35,642 bases of DNA, taken from NCBI GenBank assembly GCA_900546355.1, contig URCM01000019.1, positions 1 to 35,642 on the forward strand, given 5' to 3'. A program made the position numbers and the translations under genes. The notes under the pieces are model-generated. The model did not search any database, had not been told where the DNA came from, and saw only the letters and a program-made list of their open reading frames with translations. Within the stretch, counting starts at the first letter, position 1, and every line of letters starts with the position of its first letter. This stretch comes from an uncultured Bacteroides sp. (GTDB lineage: Bacteria > Bacteroidota > Bacteroidia > Bacteroidales > Bacteroidaceae). Below are positions 19,742-28,812 of this stretch, one piece after another.

Positions 19742-19939
19742 TTATTTGTTGTTGAGTTCTCTCTGACGCAATACAGTCTTCATCCGAGCAATAGTCTTGC
19801 GCAAATCTTTAATTTGTGCCGGATTTTCCAACGGAGAGATTGAATGATTCAACACCATTTGGTTATAATTAGCTACTTCTGTCTGAATTCTTTCAACCAA
19901 TTCTTCGGCAGGGATTTCTCTAATTTCTGCAATCTTCAT
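19742..19939 (-). CDS. rpmC: 50S ribosomal protein L29
   Basis: The 65-residue helical hairpin starts MKIAEIREIPAEELVERI and has NPAQIKDLRKTIARMKTVLRQRE, the L29 signature. It lies near the exit tunnel of the ribosome and follows rplP by 11 nt. Confidence 0.97.
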   Translation of the reverse strand: MKIAEIREIPAEELVERIQTEVANYNQMVLNHSISPLENPAQIKDLRKTIARMKTVLRQRELNNK

Positions 19940-19950
19940 ACCAATCTCAA

Positions 19951-20382
19951 TTAAACATTTTGACTTGCGTCGTAATCACGTCTAACAATAAACTTAGTAG
20001 TAACAGGAAGTTTTTGAGCCGCAAGGCGCAAAGCTTCTTTTGCTACATCAAAAGATACTCCTTCTACTTCAATCAGGATACGGCCCGGAGTCACAGGAGC
20101 CACAAAACCTTCCGGATTACCTTTACCTTTACCCATACGTACATCGGCAGGCTTACGAGTAATAGGTTTGTCCGGGAATATGCGGATCCAAATCTGACCC
20201 TGACGTTGCATATATCTAGTCACAGCAATACGGGCAGCCTCAATCTGACGTCCTGTAATCCATTTTGTCTGCAAGGATTTGATTCCAAAAGAACCAAAAG
20301 CCAACTGATGGCCACGTTGAGCATTACCCTTAGCGCTACCTTTTTGCTGTCTTCTGAATTTTGTCTTTTTCGGTTGTAACAT
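19951..20382 (-). CDS. rplP: 50S ribosomal protein L16
   Basis: The protein has 143 residues and starts [84 protein letters not shown] and the C-terminal [13 protein letters not shown] identify L16, which helps position A-site tRNA. It lies 21 nt after rpsC. Confidence 0.98.
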   Translation of the reverse strand: MLQPKKTKFRRQQKGSAKGNAQRGHQLAFGSFGIKSLQTKWITGRQIEAARIAVTRYMQRQGQIWIRIFPDKPITRKPADVRMGKGKGNPEGFVAPVTPGRILIEVEGVSFDVAKEALRLAAQKLPVTTKFIVRRDYDASQNV

Positions 20383-20403
20383 AATTCCTAAAATTCAAAT
20401 TCG

Positions 20404-21135
20404 TTAGCGATTGTTATTTTTCTTTCTGCGGAAATTCTTGCCTCCATTGTTTCCGTTTCCGCCACGGCCGTTTTCCTTTGTCTGAGTAAAGTTAGGAGCC
20501 AACTCACGTTTACCATACACTTCACCACGGCAAATCCATACTTTGATACCCAGCAGACCCACTTTTGTCAAAGCTTCAGCTTGGCAATAGTCGATATCCG
20601 CACGGAAAGTATGCAGCGGTGTACGGCCTTCCTTATACATTTCTGAACGCGCCATTTCTGCACCATTCAGACGACCAGAAATCAACACCTTAATGCCTTC
20701 AGCACCCATACGCATCGTATTGGCAATAGCCATTTTGATAGCACGGCGGTAAGCGATTTTTCCTTCTACCTGACGTGCGATATTGTTTGCTACAATCACA
20801 GCGTCCAGTTCAGGACGTTTCACTTCGAAGATATTGATTTGAATATCCTTATCGGTGATCTTCTTCAACTCCTCTTTCAACTTGTCAACTTCCTGACCAC
20901 CTTTACCAATGATAATACCCGGGCGAGCAGTACATACAGTAATTGTCACCAATTTCAGAGTACGTTCGATTACGATTCTAGAAACGCTGGCTTTTGCAAG
21001 TCTGGCATTCAGATATTTACGAATTTTGCTGTCTTCCAGCAAAGCGTCACCATAATTCTTGCCACCGTACCAATTAGAATCCCATCCTCTGATAATTCCT
21101 AAACGGTTGCTTATCGGATTAACTTTCTGTCCCAT
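20404..21135 (-). CDS. rpsC: 30S ribosomal protein S3
   Basis: The 243-residue protein starts [23 protein letters not shown]. It has the KH RNA-binding motif ([20 protein letters not shown], about 73-93) and the C-terminal domain ([35 protein letters not shown]). The last 25 residues are an Asn/Gly/Arg/Lys-rich tail, probably disordered. It starts 6 nt after rplV. Confidence 0.98.
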   Translation of the reverse strand: MGQKVNPISNRLGIIRGWDSNWYGGKNYGDALLEDSKIRKYLNARLAKASVSRIVIERTLKLVTITVCTARPGIIIGKGGQEVDKLKEELKKITDKDIQINIFEVKRPELDAVIVANNIARQVEGKIAYRRAIKMAIANTMRMGAEGIKVLISGRLNGAEMARSEMYKEGRTPLHTFRADIDYCQAEALTKVGLLGIKVWICRGEVYGKRELAPNFTQTKENGRGGNGNNGGKNFRRKKNNNR

Positions 21136-21141
21136 CTACGC

Positions 21142-21549
21142 TTAATTTTTATCATTAGTATTTTTAGAATCAACAAACAGAGTCACATGGTTAGAACGTT
21201 TGCGAATTCTGTAACCTCTACCCTGCGGAGCCGGTCTCATTCTCTTCAGAGTTACTCCTTCATCAACAAAAACCTTAGTTACATACAGTTCGCCGTCTTC
21301 AGCCTTGCGCTCGTTTTTCGTTTCCCAGTTCGCAATAGCAGAACGCAACAACTTTTCTACATCTGCAGCAGCGGCTTTTGAAGAAAACTTCAAAACGCCA
21401 AGAGCGCGGTTCACTTCCATACCACGAATCATGTCTACCACCAGGCGCATTTTACGTGGGGAACTAGGCACATTTCGCAATTTTGCAAAATACATGGTTT
21501 TAAGGGCTTCTTTTCTCTTTTCAGCCGATATTTTTTTTCTTGCTCCCAT
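21142..21549 (-). CDS. rplV: 50S ribosomal protein L22
   Basis: The protein has 135 residues. [29 protein letters not shown] and the tunnel-lining loop [20 protein letters not shown] are diagnostic. A 40-nt spacer separates it from rpsS. Confidence 0.98.
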   Translation of the reverse strand: MGARKKISAEKRKEALKTMYFAKLRNVPSSPRKMRLVVDMIRGMEVNRALGVLKFSSKAAAADVEKLLRSAIANWETKNERKAEDGELYVTKVFVDEGVTLKRMRPAPQGRGYRIRKRSNHVTLFVDSKNTNDKN

Positions 21550-21589
21550 TATCTTTCACTTTTTATTATTTCAAAAAGCTCCTGTCCTA

Positions 21590-21859
21590 TTATTTTTTCT
21601 TGTTACCGGCATGACCGCGGAACGTACGTGTCGGAGCGAATTCTCCCAACTTATGTCCCACCATGTTTTCCGTAACATAAACAGGAATAAATTTATTTCC
21701 GTTATGAACTGCAATAGTATGCCCAACAAAATCAGGCGAAATCATTGAAGCTCTGGCCCATGTCTTAACAACTGACTTCTTGCCGCTTTCATTCATTGCA
21801 AGCACCTTCTTTTCCAGTTTTATATTAATATATGGACCTTTTTTTAATGAACGACTCAT
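21590..21859 (-). CDS. rpsS: 30S ribosomal protein S19
   Basis: The 89-residue protein starts [68 protein letters not shown] is a full S19 signature. It lies 27 nt after rplB. Confidence 0.98.
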   Translation of the reverse strand: MSRSLKKGPYINIKLEKKVLAMNESGKKSVVKTWARASMISPDFVGHTIAVHNGNKFIPVYVTENMVGHKLGEFAPTRTFRGHAGNKKK

Positions 21860-21886
21860 AATTTTCTCAGTTAAAATCAGTTGTTA

Positions 21887-22708
21887 TTACTTTCTTCTTT
21901 CAATTATATACTTAGAAGACTGTTTCTTCGGAGATCTTGTCTTCAAGCCCTTAGCATACAAACCTTTGCGTGATCTCGGATGACCTCCAGACTGACGTCC
22001 TTCACCACCACCCATCGGGTGATCAACAGGGTTCATAACAACACCACGGTTGTGCGGACGACGTCCCAACCAGCGAGAGCGGCCTGCCTTACCAGAAGAC
22101 TCCAACGCATGGTCTGAATTACCTACGCTACCGACAGTAGCCTTGCAAGTACCCAAGATTTGTCTCAATTCGCCTGAAGGCAATTTAACAACACAATAAC
22201 GTCCCTCACGAGAAGTCAATTGAGCAAAATTACCAGCCGATCTTACTAAAGCCGCACCTTGACCCGGACGCAATTCAATATTATGAATCACCGTACCTAC
22301 CGGGATGTTTTCCAAAGGTAATGCGTTACCAATCTCAGGCGCCGCATTCGCTCCAGACATCAAAGTGCTGCCTACCTGCAATCCATTAGGAGCAATAATG
22401 TATCTTTTTTCACCATCAGCGTAAAACAACAAAGCGATACGCGCCGAACGGTTCGGATCGTATTCAATTGTCTTAACGACTGCTGGAACACCGTCTTTAT
22501 TTCTCTTAAAGTCGATAATACGGTATTTTCTCTTGTGACCGCCACCGATGTAGCGCATTGTCATCTTACCTACATTGTTACGGCCACCCGTAGAACGCTT
22601 ACCATACACAAGAGATTTCTCTGGTACCGATGCAGTAATCTCTTCAAAAGTACCAATAATTTTGTGTCTCTGCCCCGGTGTCGTGGGCTTAAATTTACGT
22701 ACTGCCAT
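21887..22708 (-). CDS. rplB: 50S ribosomal protein L2
   Basis: The protein has 273 residues. [33 protein letters not shown], the central RNA-binding domain, and the peptidyl-transferase-facing loop [27 protein letters not shown] are present. It begins 7 nt after rplW. Length matches the family. Confidence 0.98.
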   Translation of the reverse strand: MAVRKFKPTTPGQRHKIIGTFEEITASVPEKSLVYGKRSTGGRNNVGKMTMRYIGGGHKRKYRIIDFKRNKDGVPAVVKTIEYDPNRSARIALLFYADGEKRYIIAPNGLQVGSTLMSGANAAPEIGNALPLENIPVGTVIHNIELRPGQGAALVRSAGNFAQLTSREGRYCVVKLPSGELRQILGTCKATVGSVGNSDHALESSGKAGRSRWLGRRPHNRGVVMNPVDHPMGGGEGRQSGGHPRSRKGLYAKGLKTRSPKKQSSKYIIERRK

Positions 22709-22715
22709 CTTCTAT

Positions 22716-23009
22716 TTAAATATTACTATAAAAATCAATCGTATCGCCTTCTTTCAAGGTCACAATCGCTTTCTTGAAAGCGTTTCTGCGACCCTTAATC
22801 AGACCGGACTTCGTATAACGGCTCTTGTTCTTTCCTTGATAACGCATCGTGTTTACATCCAACACGGTCACATTATACAAAGCTTCGATTTCACTCTTAA
22901 TCTCCAATTTGTTGGCTTCCGGACGCACGATGAAACCGAAACGGTTGTTCATCTTATCCGTTATAGCCGTCATCTTTTCTGTAACCAACGGTTTAACTAT
23001 TATTCCCAT
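22716..23009 (-). CDS. rplW: 50S ribosomal protein L23
   Basis: The 97-residue protein starts MGIIVKPLVTEKMTAI and has NKLEIKSEIEALYNVTVLDVNTMRYQGK, as L23 should. It docks SRP and trigger factor at the tunnel exit. AGGAGG at 23019-23024 lies 9 nt upstream of the ATG, in the 17-nt spacer after rplD, and is a full Shine-Dalgarno match. Confidence 0.97.
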   Translation of the reverse strand: MGIIVKPLVTEKMTAITDKMNNRFGFIVRPEANKLEIKSEIEALYNVTVLDVNTMRYQGKNKSRYTKSGLIKGRRNAFKKAIVTLKEGDTIDFYSNI

Positions 23010-23026
23010 ATTCCTCAGCCTCCTAA

Positions 23027-23656
23027 TTATTTAATCAAGGTTTCCTCGATAGCTTTCAATGCGTTCTCTGTTACAACAAGAGTTTCTGCGTTCAATACCG
23101 AGTAGGTATTCAGCGCAGAAGCAATCGCCAAATTTGTACGCTCTAAATTTCGAGCTGACAAATATACGTTTTTATTTGCTTCCGGCAAAACCATAAGCAA
23201 CTTCTTGCCTGCCACTTTAAGATTATTCACAACATTTACGAAATCTTTTGTCTTTGGAGCTTCAAACGTGAAGTCTTCAATGACTACGATGTTGTTTGCC
23301 TTAGCCTTATAAGACAAAGCAGATTTGCGAGCCAAAAGTTTCACTTTCTTGTTCAACTTAAAGCTATAGTCACGAGGTTTCGGACCGAATACACGTGCTC
23401 CGCCTACCAACAACGGAGAATTGATATCACCACGACGAGCACCGCCTCCACCTTTTTGACGGCCTAACTTGCGGGTAGATCCGCTGATTTCACTTCTTTC
23501 TTTCGACTTGTGAGTTCCCTGGCGCTGGTTTGCCAAATATTGCTTCACAGCCAAATAGATAACGTGGTCATTCGGAGTGATTCCGAAGATTGCGTCGTTC
23601 AAGACAACTTTTCTTCCGGTATCTTCACCCTTGATATTTAATACACTAACTTCCAT
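23027..23656 (-). CDS. rplD: 50S ribosomal protein L4
   Basis: The protein has 209 residues. [53 protein letters not shown] is the extended loop of L4 that lines the exit tunnel. It starts 2 nt after the rplC stop. In E. coli L4 represses the S10 operon; no equivalent leader element is recognised here. Confidence 0.98.
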   Translation of the reverse strand: MEVSVLNIKGEDTGRKVVLNDAIFGITPNDHVIYLAVKQYLANQRQGTHKSKERSEISGSTRKLGRQKGGGGARRGDINSPLLVGGARVFGPKPRDYSFKLNKKVKLLARKSALSYKAKANNIVVIEDFTFEAPKTKDFVNVVNNLKVAGKKLLMVLPEANKNVYLSARNLERTNLAIASALNTYSVLNAETLVVTENALKAIEETLIK

Positions 23657-23658
23657 TA

Positions 23659-24276
23659 TTATTTCTCAATTATTACGATTGAACCTTTGTAACCCGGAAC
23701 AGAGCCCTTAATCAACAGCAGGTTATGTTCAGGAATTACCTTTAATACTTGCAAGTTGTGAGTAGTCACTCTATCACAACCTTTCTGACCTCCCATGCGC
23801 ATTCCTTTAAACACTTTTGCGGGATAAGAACAAGCTCCAATAGAACCCGGCTTACGGGCACGGTTGTGCTGACCGTGAGTAGATTCACCTACACCACCGA
23901 AACCATGACGTTTTACAACGCCTTGGAAACCTTTACCCTTCGAAGTTCCTACAACGTCTACATAAGGAGCATCGTTGAAGAGTTCTACGGTAATAGTGTC
24001 ACCTAAATTCAATTCTTCTGAGAAATCTTTGAACTCGGCCAAGTGTCTCTTGGGAGTTACTCCAGCTTTCTTAAAGTGACCCATCAACGGTTTAGTCGTG
24101 TGTTTCTCTTTCATTTCCTGGAAACCCAACTGAACTGCTGCGTAACCGTCTTTTTCTACACTCTTAATCTGAGTAACTACACAGGGACCAGCTTCGATAA
24201 CAGTGCATGGTACATTCTTACCATCAGCACTGAAAACGGATGTCATTCCGATTTTCTTTCCTAATAATCCTGGCAT
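23659..24276 (-). CDS. rplC: 50S ribosomal protein L3
   Basis: The 205-residue protein starts [19 protein letters not shown]. It has the long loop reaching the peptidyl-transferase centre ([41 protein letters not shown]). It follows rpsJ by 21 nt. Motifs and length are normal. Confidence 0.98.
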   Translation of the reverse strand: MPGLLGKKIGMTSVFSADGKNVPCTVIEAGPCVVTQIKSVEKDGYAAVQLGFQEMKEKHTTKPLMGHFKKAGVTPKRHLAEFKDFSEELNLGDTITVELFNDAPYVDVVGTSKGKGFQGVVKRHGFGGVGESTHGQHNRARKPGSIGACSYPAKVFKGMRMGGQKGCDRVTTHNLQVLKVIPEHNLLLIKGSVPGYKGSIVIIEK

Positions 24277-24297
24277 TTCAGTTAATTTTTAAATGCA

Positions 24298-24603
24298 TTA
24301 AACTTTAATTTCTACTTCAACTCCACTCGGTAATTCCAACTTCATCAGAGCGTCTACTGTCTTAGCTGTTGAGCTATAGATGTCGATTAATCTCTTGTAA
24401 GAAGACAATTCAAACTGTTCACGTGACTTCTTGTTAACGAAAGTCGAACGGTTCACAGTAAAAATACGTTTGTGAGTAGGCAATGGAATCGGGCCGCTCA
24501 CAATCGCACCGGTTGCCTTTACAGTCTTTACGATCTTCTCAGCCGACTTATCTACCAAGTTGTGGTCGTAAGATTTCAATTTAATTCTAATTTTCTGACT
24601 CAT
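24298..24603 (-). CDS. rpsJ: 30S ribosomal protein S10
   Basis: I place the start at the ATG 24601-24603 ([19 protein letters not shown], 101 residues), not at an in-frame codon 13 triplets upstream, because this matches the conserved S10 N-terminus. [29 protein letters not shown] is the S10 signature. Besides its ribosomal role, S10 (NusE) takes part in antitermination with NusB. A hairpin lies in the 91-bp gap to fusA. Confidence 0.97.
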   Translation of the reverse strand: MSQKIRIKLKSYDHNLVDKSAEKIVKTVKATGAIVSGPIPLPTHKRIFTVNRSTFVNKKSREQFELSSYKRLIDIYSSTAKTVDALMKLELPSGVEVEIKV

Positions 24604-24640
24604 TTTATTTGTTTTATAAATTATACAACGAGCATGAAGC

Positions 24641-24672
24641 ATGAGGGTTAAGAGTCATTCGCTAACCCTCAT
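24641..24672. other. hairpin between fusA and rpsJ
   Basis: ATGAGGGTTA (24641-24650) and TAACCCTCAT (24663-24672) are perfect 10-bp arms with a 12-nt loop. The stem can be lengthened by GAAGC/GGCTTC on the outside across a small bulge. It lies downstream of the fusA stop and 37 nt before the rpsJ start. No T-run follows on the minus strand, so it is not a standard terminator. Confidence 0.65.
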
Positions 24673-24694
24673 CGGCTTCAAGCTATTATCTTTA

Positions 24695-26812
24695 TCATAC
24701 CAAGTCTGCACGACCTTTCACTTCTTCCAATACGGTCTTAGCGATAGAAGAAGATACCTGAGCATGGTGATCGTACGTCATTGATGAAGTAGCGCGACCG
24801 GAAGTAATCGTACGCAAAGCGGTTACATAGCCGAACATTTCTGCCAGCGGCACCATTGCTTTCACGATACGCGCGCCCGAACGGCTTGTCTCCATGCCTT
24901 CCACCTGGCCACGGCGCTTGTTCAAGTCACCGATTACATCACCCATGTTTTCTTCCGGAGTAACCACTTCCAGTTTCATAATCGGCTCCATCAGAACCGG
25001 ACCCGCTTTCACACAAGCGTTCTTATAAGCTTGGATAGCACAGATTTCAAATGACAACTGGTCGGAGTCTACTGGGTGGAACGATCCATCTTTCAGCACA
25101 ACCTTCAACGAATCAAGCGGGAATCCAGCCAACACACCGTTCTTCATGGCTGTTTGGAAACCTTTCTGTACAGAAGGGATGAATTCCTTGGGCACGTTAC
25201 CACCTTTCACCTCATCGATGAACTGCAGGCCGCCTTGCTTCCAATCTTCGTCAACCGGACCTACAGAAACAATGATGTCGGCAAACTTACCGCGACCACC
25301 CGACTGTTTCTTATATACTTCACGCAATTCAACAGTCTTCGTAATCGCTTCCTTATAGTTAACCTGCGGACGGCCTTGGTTACATTCTACTTTAAACTCA
25401 CGTTTCAGACGGTCGATGATGATATCCAAGTGAAGCTCACCCATACCAGAGATAATCGTCTGGCCGGTCTGTTCGTCTGTACGTACGGTAAATGTCGGGT
25501 CTTCTTCAGCCAACTTAGCCAAACCGTTAGACAGCTTGTCCAAATCCTTCTGAGTCTTCGGTTCTACCGCAATACCGATAACCGGTTCGGGGAAGTCCAT
25601 CGATTCCAATACGATAGGAGCTGTTTCATCGCATAACGTATCACCCGTACGGATATCCTTGAATCCTACACCAGCACCAATATCACCCGCGCTGATTACT
25701 TCTACCGGGTTCTGCTTGTTCGAATGCATCTGGAACAAACGGGATACACGTTCCTTCTTGCCCGAACGAGAATTGAAGATGTAAGAACCAGCTTCAATCT
25801 TACCAGAATAAACACGGAAGAAAGTCAGACGTCCCACATACGGGTCAGTGGCAATCTTAAACGCCAAAGCCGCAGTCTTTTCGTCTTCGCTCGGTTTACG
25901 GTCTTCTTCAGCACCTGTAGTCGGGTTGGTTCCGATGATATTCGGAGTATCCAGCGGAGAAGGCAAGAAAGCGCAGACATAGTCAAGCAAAGTCTGCACA
26001 CCTTTGTTCTTGAATGAAGAACCGCACAACATCGGCACGATTTCCATCTTCAATGTTCCGGCACGCAACGCACGCAGAACCTCCTCTTCCGTAATGGTAG
26101 CAGGATCATCAAAGTATTTCTCCATCAAAGCCTCGTCAAACTCGGCTACTTTTTCCAGCATCTTGTCACGCCATTCATTCGCTTCATCCACCAAGTTTGC
26201 CGGGATATCATCTATTTCATAGTCAGCACCCATGGTTTCATCATGCCAATAAATAGCTTTCATCTTAATCAAGTCAACCAATCCCTTGAAGTTTTCTTCG
26301 GCACCGATAGGAATAACCACCGGACACGGATTAGCGCCCAACACATCTTTCATCTGGCGGACAACTTCGAAGAAGTCTGCACCCGAACGGTCCATTTTGT
26401 TCACATAACCAATACGAGGCACATTGTACTTATCTGCCTGACGCCATACGGTTTCCGACTGAGGTTCAACACCACCTACAGCACAATATGTAGCCACAGC
26501 ACCATCCAACACACGCAGCGAACGTTCTACCTCAGCGGTAAAGTCCACGTGTCCCGGAGTATCAATCAAGTTGATTTTATACTTGTTGCCGGCATAGTTC
26601 CAATAAGTGGTTGTCGCGGCAGAGGTGATAGTAATACCACGTTCCTGCTCTTGTTCCATCCAGTCCATCGTAGCAGCACCGTCATGAACTTCACCGATTT
26701 TGTGAGTCAAACCCGTATAGAACAAAATACGTTCCGAAGTCGTGGTTTTACCTGCATCGATGTGAGCCATGATACCGATGTTACGGGTCAAATGCAAATC
26801 ATGTTTAGCCAT
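24695..26812 (-). CDS. fusA: translation elongation factor G
   Basis: This 705-residue GTPase drives ribosomal translocation. G1 is [13 protein letters not shown]2 lies in [12 protein letters not shown]3 is DTPGHVDF and G4 is [10 protein letters not shown]. Domains II-V follow, including the domain IV segment [17 protein letters not shown] and the domain V segment [28 protein letters not shown]. It has the canonical placement after rpsG, with a 33-nt gap. Minus-strand AAGGA just upstream is a weak Shine-Dalgarno sequence. Confidence 0.98.
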   Translation of the reverse strand: MAKHDLHLTRNIGIMAHIDAGKTTTSERILFYTGLTHKIGEVHDGAATMDWMEQEQERGITITSAATTTYWNYAGNKYKINLIDTPGHVDFTAEVERSLRVLDGAVATYCAVGGVEPQSETVWRQADKYNVPRIGYVNKMDRSGADFFEVVRQMKDVLGANPCPVVIPIGAEENFKGLVDLIKMKAIYWHDETMGADYEIDDIPANLVDEANEWRDKMLEKVAEFDEALMEKYFDDPATITEEEVLRALRAGTLKMEIVPMLCGSSFKNKGVQTLLDYVCAFLPSPLDTPNIIGTNPTTGAEEDRKPSEDEKTAALAFKIATDPYVGRLTFFRVYSGKIEAGSYIFNSRSGKKERVSRLFQMHSNKQNPVEVISAGDIGAGVGFKDIRTGDTLCDETAPIVLESMDFPEPVIGIAVEPKTQKDLDKLSNGLAKLAEEDPTFTVRTDEQTGQTIISGMGELHLDIIIDRLKREFKVECNQGRPQVNYKEAITKTVELREVYKKQSGGRGKFADIIVSVGPVDEDWKQGGLQFIDEVKGGNVPKEFIPSVQKGFQTAMKNGVLAGFPLDSLKVVLKDGSFHPVDSDQLSFEICAIQAYKNACVKAGPVLMEPIMKLEVVTPEENMGDVIGDLNKRRGQVEGMETSRSGARIVKAMVPLAEMFGYVTALRTITSGRATSSMTYDHHAQVSSSIAKTVLEEVKGRADLV

Positions 26813-26845
26813 TTTAAATCCTTCTTAAATTAGTTATATACTTGA

Positions 26846-27322
26846 TTAGAATCTGAAGTGAGCAAATGCGCGGTTAGCTTCAGCCATACGGTGCATATCT
26901 TCCTTACGCTTGAAAGCCCCACCTTGTTCATTGTATGCGTCCAAAATTTCAGCCGCCAATTTCTCAGCCATCGACTTCCCGCCACGTTTACGGGCGAAAG
27001 CAATCAGGTTTTTCATCGAAATCGACTCTTTACGTTCCGGACGGATTTCAGTCGGAACCTGGAATGTCGCGCCACCGATACGGCGAGACTTTACTTCCAA
27101 CTGGGGAGTTACATTGTCCAATGCTTTTTTCCATACTTCCAAAGCCGACTTTTCTTCACCCGGAAGCTTGTTTCCTACCAAGTCCAAAGACTTATAGAAG
27201 ATTTCGTAAGAAGTGTTCTTCTTACCGTCATACATCAAATGATTTACGAACTTTGACACCTTCTGGTCATTGAAAATCGGATCCGGAAGGATGATACGTT
27301 TTTTAGGTTTTGCTTTTCTCAT
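26846..27322 (-). CDS. rpsG: 30S ribosomal protein S7
   Basis: The start is set at the ATG 27320-27322 ([15 protein letters not shown], 158 residues), because the frame extends 22 codons further up with no similarity to S7. The core [39 protein letters not shown] and [24 protein letters not shown] C-terminus match S7. The 144-bp gap to rpsL holds no recognised gene, promoter or hairpin. Confidence 0.97.
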   Translation of the reverse strand: MRKAKPKKRIILPDPIFNDQKVSKFVNHLMYDGKKNTSYEIFYKSLDLVGNKLPGEEKSALEVWKKALDNVTPQLEVKSRRIGGATFQVPTEIRPERKESISMKNLIAFARKRGGKSMAEKLAAEILDAYNEQGGAFKRKEDMHRMAEANRAFAHFRF

Positions 27323-27466
27323 TTTTCGTTTAATAATAATGTTCAGTTTGGGGTTGTACCTTCTTGTTTTCTTCAACGTCTCCTCCAAGACATTTACTCA
27401 ACCTTAAAGCCTTTCCTGCAAACCAAAACGAATGAATAAATCAGTTGTTACGTCCGGCGGGCCAGA

Positions 27467-27874
27467 TTACTTCTTACCTTTTCCTGCCGGAGCCGCTTGT
27501 CCCGGTTTCGGGCGTTTAGCACCGTATTTGGAACGTCTTTGAGTACGTCCGGCAACACCGGCGGTATCCAAAGTACCACGAACGATATGGTAACGTACAC
27601 CCGGAAGGTCTTTCACACGGCCGCCACGTACCAATACGATAGAGTGTTCTTGCAAGTTGTGGCCTTCTCCCGGAATGTAAGAGTTCACTTCCTTCGAGTT
27701 TGTCAGACGCACACGAGCAACTTTACGCATTGCAGAATTCGGTTTCTTCGGAGTTGTAGTGTAAACACGCACGCAAACGCCACGTCTTTGCGGGCATCCG
27801 TCCAATGCGGGCGATTTACTCTTATCAACCAAAACCTTTCTTCCTTTTCTTACTAATTGTTGAATAGTAGGCAT
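27467..27874 (-). CDS. rpsL: 30S ribosomal protein S12
   Basis: The protein has 135 residues and is the first gene of the cluster. [31 protein letters not shown] and [20 protein letters not shown] are present, with both lysines that are often altered in streptomycin resistance (in PKKPNS and GRVKD) unchanged. A short Ala/Pro/Lys tail ([13 protein letters not shown]) follows the conserved end. Its promoter is at 27955-27985. Confidence 0.98.
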   Translation of the reverse strand: MPTIQQLVRKGRKVLVDKSKSPALDGCPQRRGVCVRVYTTTPKKPNSAMRKVARVRLTNSKEVNSYIPGEGHNLQEHSIVLVRGGRVKDLPGVRYHIVRGTLDTAGVAGRTQRRSKYGAKRPKPGQAAPAGKGKK

Positions 27875-27954
27875 TTTGTTTGATTTTTAATTATTTATAT
27901 TATTGTATTTATTTGTTTTCTTCATTCGTAGCCGGAACTATACATTTCGGGCTG

Positions 27955-27985
27955 CAAAATTACAAATAACTTTTTAATGCACAAA
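27955..27985 (-). promoter_or_regulatory. Bacteroidetes-type promoter of the rpsL cluster
   Basis: Read on the minus strand, TTTG (27985-27982) is followed after exactly 19 nt by TAATTTTG (27962-27955). This matches the -33 TTTG and -7 TAnnTTTG consensus of the primary sigma factor of Bacteroides. Transcription would begin near 27945-27950, giving a leader of roughly 70-75 nt before the rpsL ATG. Confidence 0.85.
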
Positions 27986-28053
27986 CTGTTTTTGCATAAA
28001 ATTCTGAGAATGATGAAATTTTCTTTTCTTTCCTCTTTCCACAACCCAAAGAC

Positions 28054-28122
28054 AAGGGCAAGATCCGCCCTCCGAATGCGGCAAACACAGATACATTCGG
28101 ATAGGCAAACCTCGCCCTTTTT
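28054..28122. other. long inverted repeat, terminator-like on the plus strand
   Basis: The outer arms AAGGGCAAG (28054-28062) and CTCGCCCTT (28111-28119) pair over 9 bp with one mismatch. The inner arms TCCGAATG (28071-28078) and CATTCGGA (28094-28101) are perfect 8 bp, extended by GCC/GGC. On the plus strand the outer stem runs into TTTTT (28118-28122). No plus-strand gene enters it. It may end transcripts from the polysaccharide side, or be a small structured RNA. Confidence 0.5.
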
Positions 28123-28131
28123 GTTATTAAC

Positions 28132-28196
28132 TTAGAAACTGTTTTGAATTTCTACAAAAAATTTTTCTTGCTTGATGCACTCGTTTTTCGTGTGTG
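28132..28196 (+). repeat. direct repeat, copy 1
   Basis: This 65-nt copy starts TTAGAAACTGTTTTGAATTT and ends TCGTGTGTG. Aligned with copy 2 at 28540-28604 it shows about six substitutions and two single-base gaps over 66 columns. Both copies have the same orientation and bracket the small gene at 28247-28531. Confidence 0.85.
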
Positions 28197-28246
28197 CTTT
28201 GGGCATTTTTTTTGGCCACCTATGATTATATAAGCGATATCCAAGA

Positions 28247-28531
28247 CTACAGTTCGTCCTTCCCCCAAAAATCTTTTCCATATTCCGAAGGGAAACAAGT
28301 CTGATGCCCCCCTGCCGGAATCTCTTTTCCTATACAGGAACAAATAGAGTCTATTTCGTGCCGAAGCTGAATAATTGCTTTTTCCTGGTTCCGGATGCCA
28401 TTACCGGCCATAACCGCTGTAATCAAAGAAACGATAAAAAACAGCCCCAAGAAAAACAATAAGATTTTATCAAACAAGTTTTCCGGCAACTCATAGCGGA
28501 AATAATCCAATATTCTTCGTCTCATTCGCAC
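28247..28531 (-). CDS. small single-pass membrane protein of unknown function
   Basis: A 94-residue frame opens with an ATG and encodes a basic N-terminus (MRMRRRILDYFRYELPENLFDK), one strongly hydrophobic segment (about 23-42, ILLFFLGLFFIVSLITAVMA), a charged helix (NQEKAIIQLRHEIDSI) and a C-terminal tail with CSC and a further Cys. The predicted topology is N-terminus in the cytoplasm. I do not recognise a family. It stands alone, 282 nt downstream of the glycoside hydrolase gene, between two copies of a 65-bp direct repeat, one starting 8 bp before its ATG. The sense of the hydrophobic pattern and the ATG support a real gene, but it could be a leftover. Confidence 0.55.
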   Translation of the reverse strand: MRMRRRILDYFRYELPENLFDKILLFFLGLFFIVSLITAVMAGNGIRNQEKAIIQLRHEIDSICSCIGKEIPAGGHQTCFPSEYGKDFWGKDEL

Positions 28532-28539
28532 AGAAACAA

Positions 28540-28604
28540 TTAGAAACAGTTTTGAACTCCTACAAAAAGTTTTTCTTGGCTTGATGTATTCGTTTTCGTG
28601 TGTG
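28540..28604 (+). repeat. direct repeat, copy 2
   Basis: This 65-nt copy starts TTAGAAACAGTTTTGAACTC and ends TCGTGTGTG. It lies immediately upstream of the small membrane-protein gene. Its first 19 nt also resemble the terminus of the palindromic element at 35538 (TAGAAACAGTTTGAATTT). Confidence 0.85.
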
Positions 28605-28690
28605 ACGTTTTAATAGCTAATATATATCCATTTTCAAGCTAAACGGATAACGGTAATGCTGTATTCATAATATAAAATTACCAGTTTAAA

Positions 28691-28722
28691 GAAACCGACG
28701 CGCATCACTGCGAACCGGTTTC
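28691..28722. other. nested hairpin
   Basis: GAAACCG (28691-28697) pairs with CGGTTTC (28716-28722). After a symmetric 3/3 internal loop, CGCA pairs with TGCG around a TCAC loop. On the minus strand it runs into TTTAAAC, so it may contribute to ending the polysaccharide transcript. Confidence 0.45.
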
Positions 28723-28748
28723 CTAAGATTACTAATTTAAGTAAAATT

Positions 28749-28766
28749 GTAGAAACGCTTTTCTAC
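28749..28766 (-). terminator. possible weak terminator downstream of the glycoside hydrolase gene
   Basis: GTAGAAA (28749-28755) and TTTCTAC (28760-28766) form a perfect 7-bp stem with a 4-nt loop, followed on the minus strand by AATTTTAC. The stem is AT-rich and the T-run short. A further 7-bp stem (28791-28797 with 28810-28816) spans the stop codon of the gene. Confidence 0.35.
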
Positions 28767-28812
28767 GGGTTTTGATAGAGATATTAAATAGTAAGCTAAC
28801 AAGAAACGGAGC

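Noticed and set aside
27323..27388. Longer S7 protein starting at 27388
   Set aside because: The extra 22 residues do not look like S7, and the conserved N-terminus MRKAKPKK begins at the ATG 27320-27322.
27467..27874. Streptomycin-resistance changes in S12
   Set aside because: The two lysines usually altered (in PKKPNS and GRVKD) are unchanged.
28054..28122. Bacteroidales-1 or 6S-like named RNA
   Set aside because: The fold is suggestive but I could not match a consensus or find a plus-strand promoter of the TTTG/TAnnTTTG type in front of it.
28152..28343. A 63-codon minus-strand frame overlapping the small membrane-protein gene
   Set aside because: It is out of frame with the ATG-started gene, runs into repeat copy 1, and has no recognisable composition or domain.
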